A DNA stretch of 34,301 nt, taken from Candidatus Giovannonibacteria bacterium RIFCSPLOWO2_02_FULL_45_28 (GTDB lineage: Bacteria > Patescibacteriota > Minisyncoccia > UBA11713 > 2-01-FULL-45-33). The notes under the pieces were generated by a model, which was given only the letters and a program-made list of their open reading frames with translations, was not told where the DNA came from and did no database searches. Below, piece by piece: positions 1-6,644 of the stretch. The DNA lies in NCBI GenBank assembly GCA_001780725.1, contig MFIM01000012.1, positions 1-34,301 on the forward strand, given 5' to 3'. Every line of letters starts with the position of its first letter. Position 1 is the stretch's first letter. Position numbers and translations under genes: made by a program.

Positions 1-9
1 ATCTTTTTT

Positions 10-84
10 ATGAGATTTATGCTGGTAATATCCCCTTAATCCTACCAGCGACGGCGCCGCAGGGGTATTACCGATGTATCTCAT
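10..84. repeat. Long imperfect palindrome
   Basis: Outer arms ATGAGAT and ATCTCAT enclose inner arms GGTAATATCCCCT and AGGGGTATTACC around a GC-rich centre. It lies just downstream of the broken reading frame at 111-311 (minus) and could be the palindromic insertion that disrupted it. The family is not recognised. Confidence 0.55.
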
Positions 85-110
85 CTTCTTCAGTCTCATT
101 TTTCAACAAA

Positions 111-311
111 TCATACATGCGCAATCTCATCCGTCAGCGCCGGATGAGTCGTCTGATCGTCATAAGCAAAAGAAACCGCAGGCAACAATAACAATAAAAA
201 GAGCAAGCCGAATATTCTTGAGCGGGTTTTGCCACCAGGCAACCCCGAGAGCCGCTTCGGCCGCGAGGAAAGCAAAATAATATTTGGCTTGTTCTTGCAC
301 ATTAAACCCAA
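111..311 (-). pseudogene. N-terminal remnant of a secreted protein
   Basis: The frame encodes a hydrophobic signal sequence (RIFGLLFLLLLLPAVSFA) followed by AYDDQTTHPALTDEIAHV and then a stop. A signal peptide followed by a THPxLTxEI segment resembles the start of secreted zinc-dependent phospholipase C/P1-nuclease-like proteins; this family link is from memory. Immediately after the stop a second frame continues with YDLLKNETEEDEIHR and then stops too, and the palindrome at 10-84 follows. The region before the signal sequence also contains small hairpins and is not a convincing N-terminus. I read this as a truncated, frameshifted relic, but a real short secreted peptide cannot be excluded. 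Confidence 0.4.
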
Positions 312-354
312 CTAAGCAAAATCTACTTGAGTGGTCAAGCTCAAAGCGCCCGCT

Positions 355-645
355 CTATTTTCTTCTGCCCATATACACTCCGAGAAACGCACCCACCAAA
401 GAAACCACGATGTCCAAAGCCCCGATAATCACAATAAAAACCGGCGCCACCACCAGCACCCCCAGTATCCCCAAGCCGGTTTTTTCCAAATGAACAAAAG
501 CAAAATAAACCCACACATTTACCCCAGCCGCAAAAATCCCCAAAAACGGCGCTGCAAGTAAGGTCCAATATCTTTTTATTTTAAATCCAATCAAATAGGA
601 AACTCCGAACACCGCCGAAAACAAAATCCAAAATATGTAATTCAT
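355..645 (-). CDS. Small hydrophobic membrane protein, unknown
   Basis: The 96-residue product is almost entirely hydrophobic, with about three membrane helices (roughly residues 4-22, 29-51 and 60-90), a basic KIKRYW turn after helix one and a basic C-terminal MGRRK. No family is recognised. It begins with an ATG at 645 and has no clear Shine-Dalgarno sequence. It is transcribed in the same direction as the next genes upstream, but with a gap of about 40 nt. The hydrophobic periodicity and the basic loop positions support a real protein; the function is unknown. Confidence 0.6.
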   Translation of the reverse strand: MNYIFWILFSAVFGVSYLIGFKIKRYWTLLAAPFLGIFAAGVNVWVYFAFVHLEKTGLGILGVLVVAPVFIVIIGALDIVVSLVGAFLGVYMGRRK

Positions 646-682
646 ATTCTCCTAATTTTTTGTTGGCCAGAACATAAATCCA

Positions 683-1162
683 CTAAATCGTAATGGATTC
701 TGAGTTTTTATTCAAGCTCGTTTTTGATTTTGACTGGAGATTATAATTTTTTATTATCTCTAAACAATCTTTGTACGCTTCTGCCTTGCCGCAAATAAAT
801 TCATTCATTCCAAATTCTACTATTTTCTTATTATCTGGAAATTTCTTTTGGCAAGCATTTTTATAGCTGCGAACTAATTTAAAAATTTGTAATTCCAAAG
901 ATTTTTTATTGATTTTTTCTAAAAATCCTTTGGCCATAAACTCGATGGTTGACTCATCCAAATTTTTTAAATTTTCCCAAAGCTGAAAGGTCTGATATTT
1001 ATCGTCCAGCTTGATATTCTTCCATTCGTTTGGTTCAATTTCTACAAAATCATCATCTTCTTCGGAGTATTCGCGATTCATAACAATAAATGGGAAATAA
1101 AAATTTTTATTTGTATCTAAATATTCTAATATTTGAATTGCCAATTCTCTACTAATATCCAT
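683..1162 (-). CDS. Hypothetical protein, 159 aa
   Basis: A soluble, charged, mostly helical protein with an acidic patch near residues 31-45 (SEEDDDFVEIEPNEW) and a Lys-rich C-terminal half. No domain is recognised. Its DNA is more AT-rich than the surrounding housekeeping genes, which suggests an accessory origin. It lies downstream of the DpnI-type gene on the same strand, but a candidate promoter (TTGACT, 17 nt, AAGGAT) ends 5 nt before the ATG, so it may be transcribed on its own as a leaderless mRNA. No functional connection to DpnI can be shown. Confidence 0.6.
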   Translation of the reverse strand: MDISRELAIQILEYLDTNKNFYFPFIVMNREYSEEDDDFVEIEPNEWKNIKLDDKYQTFQLWENLKNLDESTIEFMAKGFLEKINKKSLELQIFKLVRSYKNACQKKFPDNKKIVEFGMNEFICGKAEAYKDCLEIIKNYNLQSKSKTSLNKNSESITI

Positions 1163-1167
1163 ACCCG

Positions 1168-1196
1168 ATCCTTGATCGTTTTAGTACAATAGTCAA
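1168..1196 (-). promoter_or_regulatory. Candidate sigma70 promoter, leaderless start
   Basis: -35 TTGACT (1191-1196) and -10 AAGGAT (1168-1173) are separated by 17 nt. The ATG at 1162 follows the -10 after 5 nt, so transcription would start at or near the start codon. The -10 match is weak. Confidence 0.4.
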
Positions 1197-1209
1197 AAGT
1201 GGATAACTA

Positions 1210-1980
1210 TTACCGTAAACAATAACGTCCTTGTCCCATAAATTGCAGATAGCCCTTATCTCTTAAAATCTGCAACTGTTGACGGATTTTGTCTTTGACA
1301 TGTCGGTTGCCGGGGTGTTTGTTGCCCAATTCGCGTTCAAACGCATATACATCGTCCAAAATGAAATTGACCCGATTGAGCTTCTCAATGCATTTCATAA
1401 CATCCAACACCCACCCGCGTGCGCCAATTTCTTTCTCCTCGCGCAAAAACAAGGTTTTCTGCCATTGCGAAAGCACTTTCTTTTTCGGTTCAATAACATG
1501 ATTTTTAATAAAAAATATTTTTCCTGCAGATGGGATATTTTGAAAAGAAATATTGCAGCCAATCCAGCCAGCACGCCTCGCCGTTTGTGAAAGCGGCTTG
1601 CGTTTTTCGATTATCTCGGGGACGAAAAAATGTTTCGGTACAACCAAAAAATTTGACACATCAAAATTAGCCGAGTTATAACTCAATAAAAACAAATTTG
1701 GTATCACATTGCTTCGTAGACGCTCCATCATTGTCCGATATGCGCCATCGACAATTTTTGTGCCAAAATTTTCCTGTTTACTTTTTAATTCGTAGTCCTC
1801 ATTACAGTTTGAGCAATAAAAATCCGCAACAGGCCGATTATTTGGATACTTGTCAATGTTTAAGCGCCCGCAATTAGGACAGAAGGCGACATTATCAACC
1901 CACGCTTCCGTCAAAACACGCGCTTTTTGTTGAGCACTTTTATAATTTTTCGCAAGTTTTGTATCAAAGGTTAGTTGCAT
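1210..1980 (-). CDS. dpnI: DpnI-type methyl-directed restriction endonuclease
   Basis: This matches Streptococcus DpnI along its whole length (256 aa here, 254 in DpnI, as I recall that sequence). DpnI is a type IIM enzyme that cuts GATC only when the adenine is methylated. The PD-(D/E)xK residues fall at the same numbers: D53 (VADFYC), E64 and K66 (YELKSK). The zinc cysteines C34, C37, C56 and C59 are present, as is the conserved TARRAGWIGCNI segment. The C-terminal winged helix ends in DKIRQQLQILRDKGYLQFMG, nearly identical to DpnI. I chose the ATG at 1980 because it aligns with the DpnI start; an in-frame ATG at 2007 would add nine unmatched residues. No methyltransferase is adjacent, as expected for an enzyme that attacks methylated DNA. 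It follows the 2017-2499 gene closely and may be cotranscribed with it. Confidence 0.93.
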   Translation of the reverse strand: MQLTFDTKLAKNYKSAQQKARVLTEAWVDNVAFCPNCGRLNIDKYPNNRPVADFYCSNCNEDYELKSKQENFGTKIVDGAYRTMMERLRSNVIPNLFLLSYNSANFDVSNFLVVPKHFFVPEIIEKRKPLSQTARRAGWIGCNISFQNIPSAGKIFFIKNHVIEPKKKVLSQWQKTLFLREEKEIGARGWVLDVMKCIEKLNRVNFILDDVYAFERELGNKHPGNRHVKDKIRQQLQILRDKGYLQFMGQGRYCLR

Positions 1981-2016
1981 GGAAACGTTTGATGAAATTG
2001 TCAACATCCAATCAAA

Positions 2017-2499
2017 TTACAAATCCAAAATTTTCCAAACGCCATTCGGGCCCCTAGCAATATCTATAGCCAAAGCCAGTTGATTAGAATCATTATAAAT
2101 ATAAAAGGTAAAACGTGTATCACTAAGCGCTTTTTTTTCTTTAGGCCTATTTAAATCAGATGCCATAAGACCTAGTTGATTTTTATTTTTGATTTCTATT
2201 AATTTCCCTCTCCACTTTTCCTGTTCATCAATCACAAAATATTTCGCTGCCAAATCGGTGTCGCCTTTTTTGAGGGCGTCAATGAAGAAGGCGAGGGTTT
2301 CTTCGGGCGTTTTGCCGCCGTAAGTGTCCTCGGTGTAACGCTTTTGCGTGGCGTCGTATGCCGCTTGCTGGCGCGCCTGCTCGCGCTGAATTTTGTATTT
2401 CGCGTAAAAATTAGTTCCCGAAACCACCAAAAACCCGAGCGCCACCAGCCCCAACAGCCCCGCAAAAAATTTCCAAAAATGTTTATTAAGCAAACTCAT
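2017..2499 (-). CDS. Membrane-anchored hypothetical protein
   Basis: The 160-residue protein has one N-terminal membrane helix (about residues 9-31, FFAGLLGLVALGFLVVSGTNFYA), a basic Gln-rich helix (KIQREQARQQAAYDA) and an external domain. TPEETLAFFIDALKKGDTDLAAKYF at about residues 64-88 resembles the first helices of NTF2/SnoaL-like folds; this is a weak structural guess. The C-terminus has the alternating pattern of a beta sheet (RFTFYIYNDSNQLALAIDI). The palindrome at 2565-2604 lies 66 nt upstream. The dpnI start is 36 nt downstream. Function unknown. Confidence 0.65.
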   Translation of the reverse strand: MSLLNKHFWKFFAGLLGLVALGFLVVSGTNFYAKYKIQREQARQQAAYDATQKRYTEDTYGGKTPEETLAFFIDALKKGDTDLAAKYFVIDEQEKWRGKLIEIKNKNQLGLMASDLNRPKEKKALSDTRFTFYIYNDSNQLALAIDIARGPNGVWKILDL

Positions 2500-2564
2500 G
2501 GTTATTTTCTAACCCTAGCTCCGGTCACCCTTTCCGTCAAGCCGCCCACCCCCCACCTCTCCAC

Positions 2565-2604
2565 AAAAACATTCCGACATTCTCAAGAATGTCGGAATGT
2601 TTTT
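2565..2604. repeat. Palindrome copy 1 (ACATTCCGACATTCT family)
   Basis: Two perfect 19-nt arms surround the dinucleotide CA. The stop codon of the ArsR-like gene lies at its centre, so this gene's last residues are encoded by the palindrome. On the minus strand the hairpin ends in five T residues and could terminate arsR transcription. No good -10 follows its central TTGAGA, unlike copy 2. Other copies are at 2884-2921 and 16118-16153. Confidence 0.85.
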
Positions 2605-2870
2605 AGAAAGCTGGAGAAAATTTTGCCGTATGGAGAAAGTGTGTGGATAACGGATCGACCTCTGTATTCTTTGTTGATGAGTCCGGCGTGAGCAAGACGC
2701 CGGGTATGCTCCGAGATGGTTTTGAAATTACAATTTAAACTATTCGCGATTTCCTCAACCGTAAGACTATCGTTTTGGGAAACCAACAATAAAATATCAA
2801 TCCTCCGGTGGTTAGCAACCCCCTTGAAATGCCGTTCCATCTGTTTTGCTGTTTTTAAATTTTTCGCCAT
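2583..2870 (-). CDS. ArsR-family winged-helix regulator
   Basis: A 95-residue HTH protein. RRIDILLLVSQNDSLTVEEIANSL (residues 22-45) followed by CNFKTISEHTRRLAHAGLI (46-64) is the ArsR helix-turn-helix with recognition helix, and KEYRGRSVIHTLSPYG is the beta wing. There is no CxC metal site, so it is not an obvious arsenic or cadmium sensor. The gene lies exactly between two copies of the same palindrome. Its promoter (2876-2904) has its -35 at the centre of the upstream copy, so autoregulation by operator binding is likely. The predicted transcription start coincides with the ATG (leaderless). The C-terminal KTFRHS comes from the downstream palindrome. Confidence 0.85.
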   Translation of the reverse strand: MAKNLKTAKQMERHFKGVANHRRIDILLLVSQNDSLTVEEIANSLNCNFKTISEHTRRLAHAGLINKEYRGRSVIHTLSPYGKIFSSFLKTFRHS

Positions 2871-2875
2871 ACCCT

Positions 2876-2904
2876 ACTTTACCACAACATTCCGACATTC
2901 TCAA
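2876..2904 (-). promoter_or_regulatory. arsR promoter embedded in palindrome
   Basis: -35 TTGAGA (2899-2904), a 17-nt spacer and -10 TAAAGT (2876-2881) with an extended TGG just upstream. The -35 is the exact centre of the palindrome at 2884-2921, so a dimer bound to the palindrome would cover the RNA polymerase site. The ATG starts 5 nt after the -10. Confidence 0.65.
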
Positions 2905-2921
2905 GAATGTCGGAATGTTGT
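2884..2921. repeat. Palindrome copy 2, likely operator
   Basis: Two perfect 18-nt arms around CA, sharing the core ACATTCCGACATTCT with copy 1. It overlaps the arsR promoter and is therefore a good candidate operator for the ArsR-like protein. Confidence 0.8.
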
Positions 2922-2940
2922 ATGCGGTTGTATGCAGAGA

Positions 2941-3189
2941 TTAGATTTTATAAATTCTATGCCACCAGTATTTACCTTGCCGGAAACCCAGATATGCGCC
3001 CGCCAAAAAAACGACAACCGCACCGATGTTATGTATCAAAACCCACGTCTCCCACGTCATCCCGAGGCCGTATGTCGCGAAATTATTAATCAAAAGATTG
3101 ATATACCAAATTTCAATAATTGCGTGTGCCAAAAACTGCAAAATAATCCCAAGGAGAATGAATAAAATTATGTAGATGGTCTTTTTCAT
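2941..3189 (-). CDS. Small two-helix membrane protein, unknown
   Basis: I place the start at the ATG at 3189 (MKKTIYIILFILLG...), giving 82 aa; the upstream extension of the frame is hydrophilic, Cys/His-rich and out of character. Helices lie at about residues 4-24 and 50-68, joined by an amphipathic segment (IIEIWYINLLINNFATYGLG), and the C-terminus is basic and aromatic (GKYWWHRIYKI). The gene is divergent from the small gene at 3220, with 30 nt between them. No family recognised. Confidence 0.6.
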   Translation of the reverse strand: MKKTIYIILFILLGIILQFLAHAIIEIWYINLLINNFATYGLGMTWETWVLIHNIGAVVVFLAGAYLGFRQGKYWWHRIYKI

Positions 3190-3198
3190 GTGTGACGC

Positions 3199-3204
3199 TA
3201 TAAT
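3199..3204 (+). promoter_or_regulatory. Perfect -10 box TATAAT
   Basis: TATAAT lies 15 nt before the ATG of the 57-residue ORF at 3220; the -35 region is weak. A terminator follows the ORF, which supports an independent short transcription unit. Confidence 0.5.
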
Positions 3205-3219
3205 GGATACAGAACAAAA

Positions 3220-3393
3220 ATGCGTATGAAAAAATTTCTGTGGTGGTTCGTATTTGACATCATTGACCCGATTTTGAGCCAATTCATGCTTTGGTACATG
3301 CGCTTTATAGTCGTTGCGGTTGCATCGGTATTTATTGTGCATTTTCTAAAAGTCATTTTTGGAATAGATTTGATTGCATACTTTTTTCAATAA
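3220..3393 (+). CDS. 57-aa membrane microprotein
   Basis: The frame encodes MRMKKFLWWFVFDIIDPIL, then a membrane helix (RFIVVAVASVFIVHFLKVIF) and ends in DLIAYFFQ; a second ATG two codons later is an alternative start. It has a perfect TATAAT upstream and a rho-independent terminator 28 nt after the stop, so it forms a complete small transcription unit. The amphipathic, aromatic N-terminus followed by a single transmembrane helix fits a small membrane-associated protein. No homologue is recognised. Confidence 0.5.
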   Translation: MRMKKFLWWFVFDIIDPILSQFMLWYMRFIVVAVASVFIVHFLKVIFGIDLIAYFFQ

Positions 3394-3420
3394 TATCACG
3401 AAACGTTTTTGATCAAATTA

Positions 3421-3445
3421 AAGTCCGCTTGAGCGGATTTTTTTT
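3421..3445 (+). terminator. Rho-independent terminator
   Basis: Stem TCCGC/GCGGA with loop TTGA followed by a run of eight T residues, downstream of the 57-aa ORF. Confidence 0.75.
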
Positions 3446-3503
3446 ACTGCAGTTTGTAAATATTAAAAATTAATTTGATAATCTTAAAAATTTTCATAAT
3501 TTT

Positions 3504-4073
3504 TTATCCGCCGCCCTGCCAGCGCAAAATCGCTTTAAACGGATAAATCAGCATAATGATGTTTAACGCAAGATTGTCGCGAATGTAATAGCCCACAAAA
3601 AGCTCCAGTCCGATTGCGATTAAAACAATCGTCCACATCGGCATGCGCCAAGCCATCCAGAACCCCAGAACCATAAAAAGCGCGTCAAAAACCGAATTAA
3701 TAACGCTGTCTCCGTAATAATCCAAAGAAATCGTGGTTTCGCGGTATCTGTTTATAGTAAAATCCGTATTTTCAAAAATTTCCCAGCCAACCTCCACAAA
3801 CAAAGCGAGTAAAAATCTCAAACCGAGCGACCAGCCGCGCTTCCGGCCAATACGCCAGAAAAACCAATAAAAAATAAAGCCGTGAATGATATGTGAAAAA
3901 GAATACCAATCGGAAAGATGCTGGGAATTTTCGGAGCTTACAACCACGCCCTGCCAAAGCTTTACATAACCGCATTTGCAAATCGGCACCCTTCCCATCC
4001 AAAGCAAAATAGCGGCAAACACCAAAAGAACCGCAATTGCGGCAGTAAACCAAAACCAAGAAAAGCTTTTCAT
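3504..4073 (-). CDS. DUF2585/UPF0314-family membrane protein
   Basis: The 189-residue protein matches the DUF2585 pattern: an N-terminal membrane helix, then GRVPICKCGYVKLW with two cysteines, then SSENSQHLSDWYSFSHIIHGFIFYW, then an acidic VEVGWEIFENTDFTI segment, then RYRETTISLDYYGDSVINS, and finally helices near residues 135-155 and 160-180. The conserved Asp, His and Glu residues in and beside membrane segments suggest a metal or enzymatic site, but the biochemical role of the family is not known to me. A TGC-extended -10 box TAATAT (4080-4085) sits 6 nt before the ATG, predicting a leaderless mRNA. Confidence 0.85.
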   Translation of the reverse strand: MKSFSWFWFTAAIAVLLVFAAILLWMGRVPICKCGYVKLWQGVVVSSENSQHLSDWYSFSHIIHGFIFYWFFWRIGRKRGWSLGLRFLLALFVEVGWEIFENTDFTINRYRETTISLDYYGDSVINSVFDALFMVLGFWMAWRMPMWTIVLIAIGLELFVGYYIRDNLALNIIMLIYPFKAILRWQGGG

Positions 4074-4099
4074 TTATTCATATTAGCACAAATAAAAAA

Positions 4100-4119
4100 G
4101 CGCCCGCTGGAGCGGGCGC
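4100..4119 (-). terminator. Rho-independent terminator
   Basis: A perfect 9-bp GC-rich stem (GCGCCCGCT/AGCGGGCGC) followed on the minus strand by TTTTTT. It ends the gene at 4121-4891. Confidence 0.85.
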
Positions 4120-4120
4120 A

Positions 4121-4891
4121 CTAATTTACTACAAATTTTGCCTTGAGATGACGCAGCGTAGAAAGGCGGTAATTGCCTGCAAGGGTGGCTAAAATTTCCG
4201 TTTCTTTTTTTGTTAATTTTGGCTTTGTAAGAAAATCGCGAGCGAGAAGCATTAGATCGTATCTAGGCGCTCCCAAAATCGCTTGAATGTATCTGGAATT
4301 CTCCCGCAAAAAATCGGATAGCTCGTCGTAATCAATATACAAAGAAGAATCTCCGAAATCAATCCGCTTCCAACAGCGGTTAAGTTTGAGCCGACCGTAG
4401 CGCCACATCTGATGCACAATATTTTGAGATTTTTTGCCGTTTTCCGAATCGGTAACATCTTGGCTGACGGCTATGCCAGCTTTGCTAAAATAAAAAACGA
4501 ATTCGTCCCATTCGTGTATTTTTACCGTACCCTCTCCGGGATATTCCCGCAAAAAATAATCTGTGCCTTCAACCCACTCGTAAAGATAAGCCTCTTCTTT
4601 TTCTTTCTGGTCGCTTACGGAACCCAACGGTCTGGCGATGTGCGGAAAAGTGTATCGGCCGACTTGGCAAAAATAATCATCCAGTTTTTTTAATATTAAA
4701 TGCTTGAAAAACAAACGGTCGCCCATGCCGGGATTCGGCGAAAAACATTTTCTGTAAGCCGCTATCGCAATCTCATTGCTTCGCATCGCTCCGCCCCAGC
4801 CCGGAAAAAAATTGCGGGCTTCCGCAGACACTTCGGCTTCTTCACCAGCTCCACCTTCATCAAGCGGATCAATCACAATGTGATTCTTCAC
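4121..4891 (-). CDS. Hypothetical soluble protein, kinase-like hints
   Basis: A 256-residue soluble protein. AYLYEWVEGTDYF (about residues 101-113) resembles the hinge of aminoglycoside-phosphotransferase/kinase-like folds, and IDYDELSDFL follows later, but no clear catalytic loop is seen, so no activity is claimed. The C-terminus (LTKKETEILATLAGNYRLSTLRHLKAKF) looks like a helical DNA- or protein-binding tail. The start at 4891 is a GTG with no Shine-Dalgarno sequence; an in-frame GTG lies five codons later. Its upstream and N-terminal DNA has several TGTGA/TCACA half-sites including the palindrome AATCACAATGTGATT (4871-4885). It is followed by a strong terminator. Confidence 0.65.
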   Translation of the reverse strand: MKNHIVIDPLDEGGAGEEAEVSAEARNFFPGWGGAMRSNEIAIAAYRKCFSPNPGMGDRLFFKHLILKKLDDYFCQVGRYTFPHIARPLGSVSDQKEKEEAYLYEWVEGTDYFLREYPGEGTVKIHEWDEFVFYFSKAGIAVSQDVTDSENGKKSQNIVHQMWRYGRLKLNRCWKRIDFGDSSLYIDYDELSDFLRENSRYIQAILGAPRYDLMLLARDFLTKPKLTKKETEILATLAGNYRLSTLRHLKAKFVVN

Positions 4892-4969
4892 AGAATGTCA
4901 CAATTCTCTAATCCAAAAATAACACAAATTCGCGCACAAGCCAAACCAAAAACCGTCTTCGAAAAATCA

Positions 4970-4993
4970 AAAAGGGCACGCTGGTGCCCTTTT
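4970..4993. terminator. Bidirectional terminator hairpin
   Basis: Perfect 10-bp stem AAAAGGGCAC/GTGCCCTTTT with loop GCTG. On the minus strand it is the second terminator after the PhoH gene. Confidence 0.7.
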
Positions 4994-5054
4994 AAATTTC
5001 TCTACATCAAAATATAAAGTCCGGAGAGATAAGAAATGAGCCAAGCCAAAAAAT

Positions 5055-5079
5055 AAAATAGCGCGTTTCGCGCTATTTT
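5055..5079 (-). terminator. Terminator of the phoH-type gene
   Basis: Perfect 11-bp stem AAAATAGCGCG/CGCGCTATTTT with a 3-nt loop, followed on the minus strand by ATTTTTT. It starts 2 nt after the phoH stop codon. Confidence 0.85.
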
Positions 5080-5080
5080 G

Positions 5081-6490
5081 CTAGGTTTGTGTTCTTTGTT
5101 TAGCCCGCTCAATCATGTCCTGCACCACATCATCCCTTTCCGAAATGGGCATATTAAGATGGCCGTAATATTCCGCGCCTGCAAGCAACGCAATGGTGCT
5201 TACAAGGCCATTGGATATTGAATCCAGATGTGGACGGACAATTTGAGTCGGATCGCCGGTAAAAACTATTTTTGATCCCTCTCCTAGGCGCGTCCTGACA
5301 ATCTCCGCTTCCTTTGGGGTTATATTTTGAGTTTCATCTGCGATCACGAATTGATTGAAAAACGTGTCTCCCTGAAGATACATAATTGGACCAATCTCTA
5401 AAGAGTCTCCCAAAGACGCTTCAGTAATTTCTAAATCACTAGATCTGGATTTTTTAGAAGATTTTTTCTTATCATCTTTTGCCGGATGACCAAGCATTCT
5501 ATTAAATAATTTTAAAATCGGCTTTTTCCAATCCTTAAATTTTTCGTGCAAGTCTCCAGGCATAAAACCAAGCTCCAAACCAACTCCTGCAGGCGTGCGA
5601 AAAACTGTAAGTTGGTTATATAAGCCTCCTAGTTGTTCTATGCCCGCGCATAGGCTCATAAGCGTTTTGCCAGCTCCAGCAACCCCACACAGAGTCAGAA
5701 CGCGAACAGAAGGATCCGTAAGCAGCGCGTAAGCAAACCACTGATACATATTTCTCGGAATGAGTTCGTCGGCTGTTTTTTTGCTACGCGGTTTTACCAA
5801 AACAAACGTGTGAGCCTGTTTTTTATAAATCGCCATGGCTTCTTGGCCATCGCTGTTGCGGATTAGGCAGCACTGGTTTGGATGCAAATTCAAATCGGAA
5901 GCAAGCGCATCTTTTATAAAACTTTCGTCCAAAGATCCAACCTTCAAAAGCTCCGCCACCGCCCCAAGCTCGTCTTTTTCCAACACAATGGTTGAAAAGC
6001 CGGAATAAAGTTCGTTTAAAGACGACACAAGCTTATCGTGCTTATAGTCTTGAGCGAGAAGCCCGCACGCGTTTGCTTTTATGCGCATGCTGTTTTCTTT
6101 GCTGACAACAATAACTTGCCGACATGGATTCGCATTTTGAAGTTTCTTGGCCAGCAAAATCATCCTGTTATCATTGGTTTTTTCCAAACCAACAGGCAAA
6201 AGCTGGAAATCCTCATCAGAAGTATAAGAAATGAAAATCCTGCCGCCGCCGCGCGTAGGCACGCCATTTGTAAGCGATCCTTGATCGGAGAAGGCCACGA
6301 TTTTTCTTAAAGCGGCTCTGGCTGATGCGCCCTTTTCTCCATCCGCCTTTTTCAAACCCTCTAGCTCCTCAACAACGGCTATGTGCAAAAAAACACAGTT
6401 GTCTCCAAAATTCTCCAAAGCCTCATCTTCATGCATCGGAACGCTTGTATCCACAACGTAAATCTTTGGCGTCTCTGGTGTATCGCTCAA
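5081..6490 (-). CDS. PhoH2-type protein: PIN nuclease domain plus PhoH ATPase
   Basis: The N-terminal half is a PIN domain (IYVVDTSVPMHEDEAL with the first catalytic Asp, then VVEELEGLKK). The C-terminal half is a PhoH P-loop ATPase with Walker A GVAGAGKTLMS (about residue 270) and Walker B-like VIADETQNITPKEAE plus TGDPTQ. PhoH2 proteins couple an RNA helicase activity to a PIN ribonuclease; that is family knowledge. The start chosen is the TTG at 6490 because AGGAGG lies 8 nt upstream; an upstream TTG at 6523 lacks a ribosome site and its TTGACA looks more like promoter sequence. It is monocistronic with two terminators, and divergent from the gene at 6645. Confidence 0.9.
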   Translation of the reverse strand: MSDTPETPKIYVVDTSVPMHEDEALENFGDNCVFLHIAVVEELEGLKKADGEKGASARAALRKIVAFSDQGSLTNGVPTRGGGRIFISYTSDEDFQLLPVGLEKTNDNRMILLAKKLQNANPCRQVIVVSKENSMRIKANACGLLAQDYKHDKLVSSLNELYSGFSTIVLEKDELGAVAELLKVGSLDESFIKDALASDLNLHPNQCCLIRNSDGQEAMAIYKKQAHTFVLVKPRSKKTADELIPRNMYQWFAYALLTDPSVRVLTLCGVAGAGKTLMSLCAGIEQLGGLYNQLTVFRTPAGVGLELGFMPGDLHEKFKDWKKPILKLFNRMLGHPAKDDKKKSSKKSRSSDLEITEASLGDSLEIGPIMYLQGDTFFNQFVIADETQNITPKEAEIVRTRLGEGSKIVFTGDPTQIVRPHLDSISNGLVSTIALLAGAEYYGHLNMPISERDDVVQDMIERAKQRTQT

Positions 6491-6573
6491 AAAGCACCTC
6501 CTGATGCTAGACTTCTTTGTCAAAAAGCCTTATTTGTAAGATTAAATTATTGTGAGAATTTGTCAAATTGTAT

Positions 6574-6602
6574 TTGACTTCGATCTTAAAGTATGCTAGG
6601 GT
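6574..6602 (+). promoter_or_regulatory. Sigma70 promoter with extended -10
   Basis: -35 TTGACT, 17-nt spacer, -10 TAGGGT with TGC immediately upstream. It drives the gene at 6645, whose AAGGAG ribosome site lies 7 nt before the ATG. Confidence 0.65.
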
Positions 6603-6644
6603 AAAACAAGAAAGAAAAAGGCTTGGTCAGGAAGGAGATTTGCA

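Noticed and set aside
4871-4885. CRP-like operator AATCACAATGTGATT
   Set aside because: It lies at the start of the coding region of the 4121-4891 gene and no CRP homologue is seen, so it was noted in that entry only.
4990-5080. Short hydrophobic frame (FYFLAWLISYLSGLYILM) on the minus strand after phoH
   Set aside because: It has no start codon or ribosome site and crosses a terminator hairpin, so it is probably accidental.
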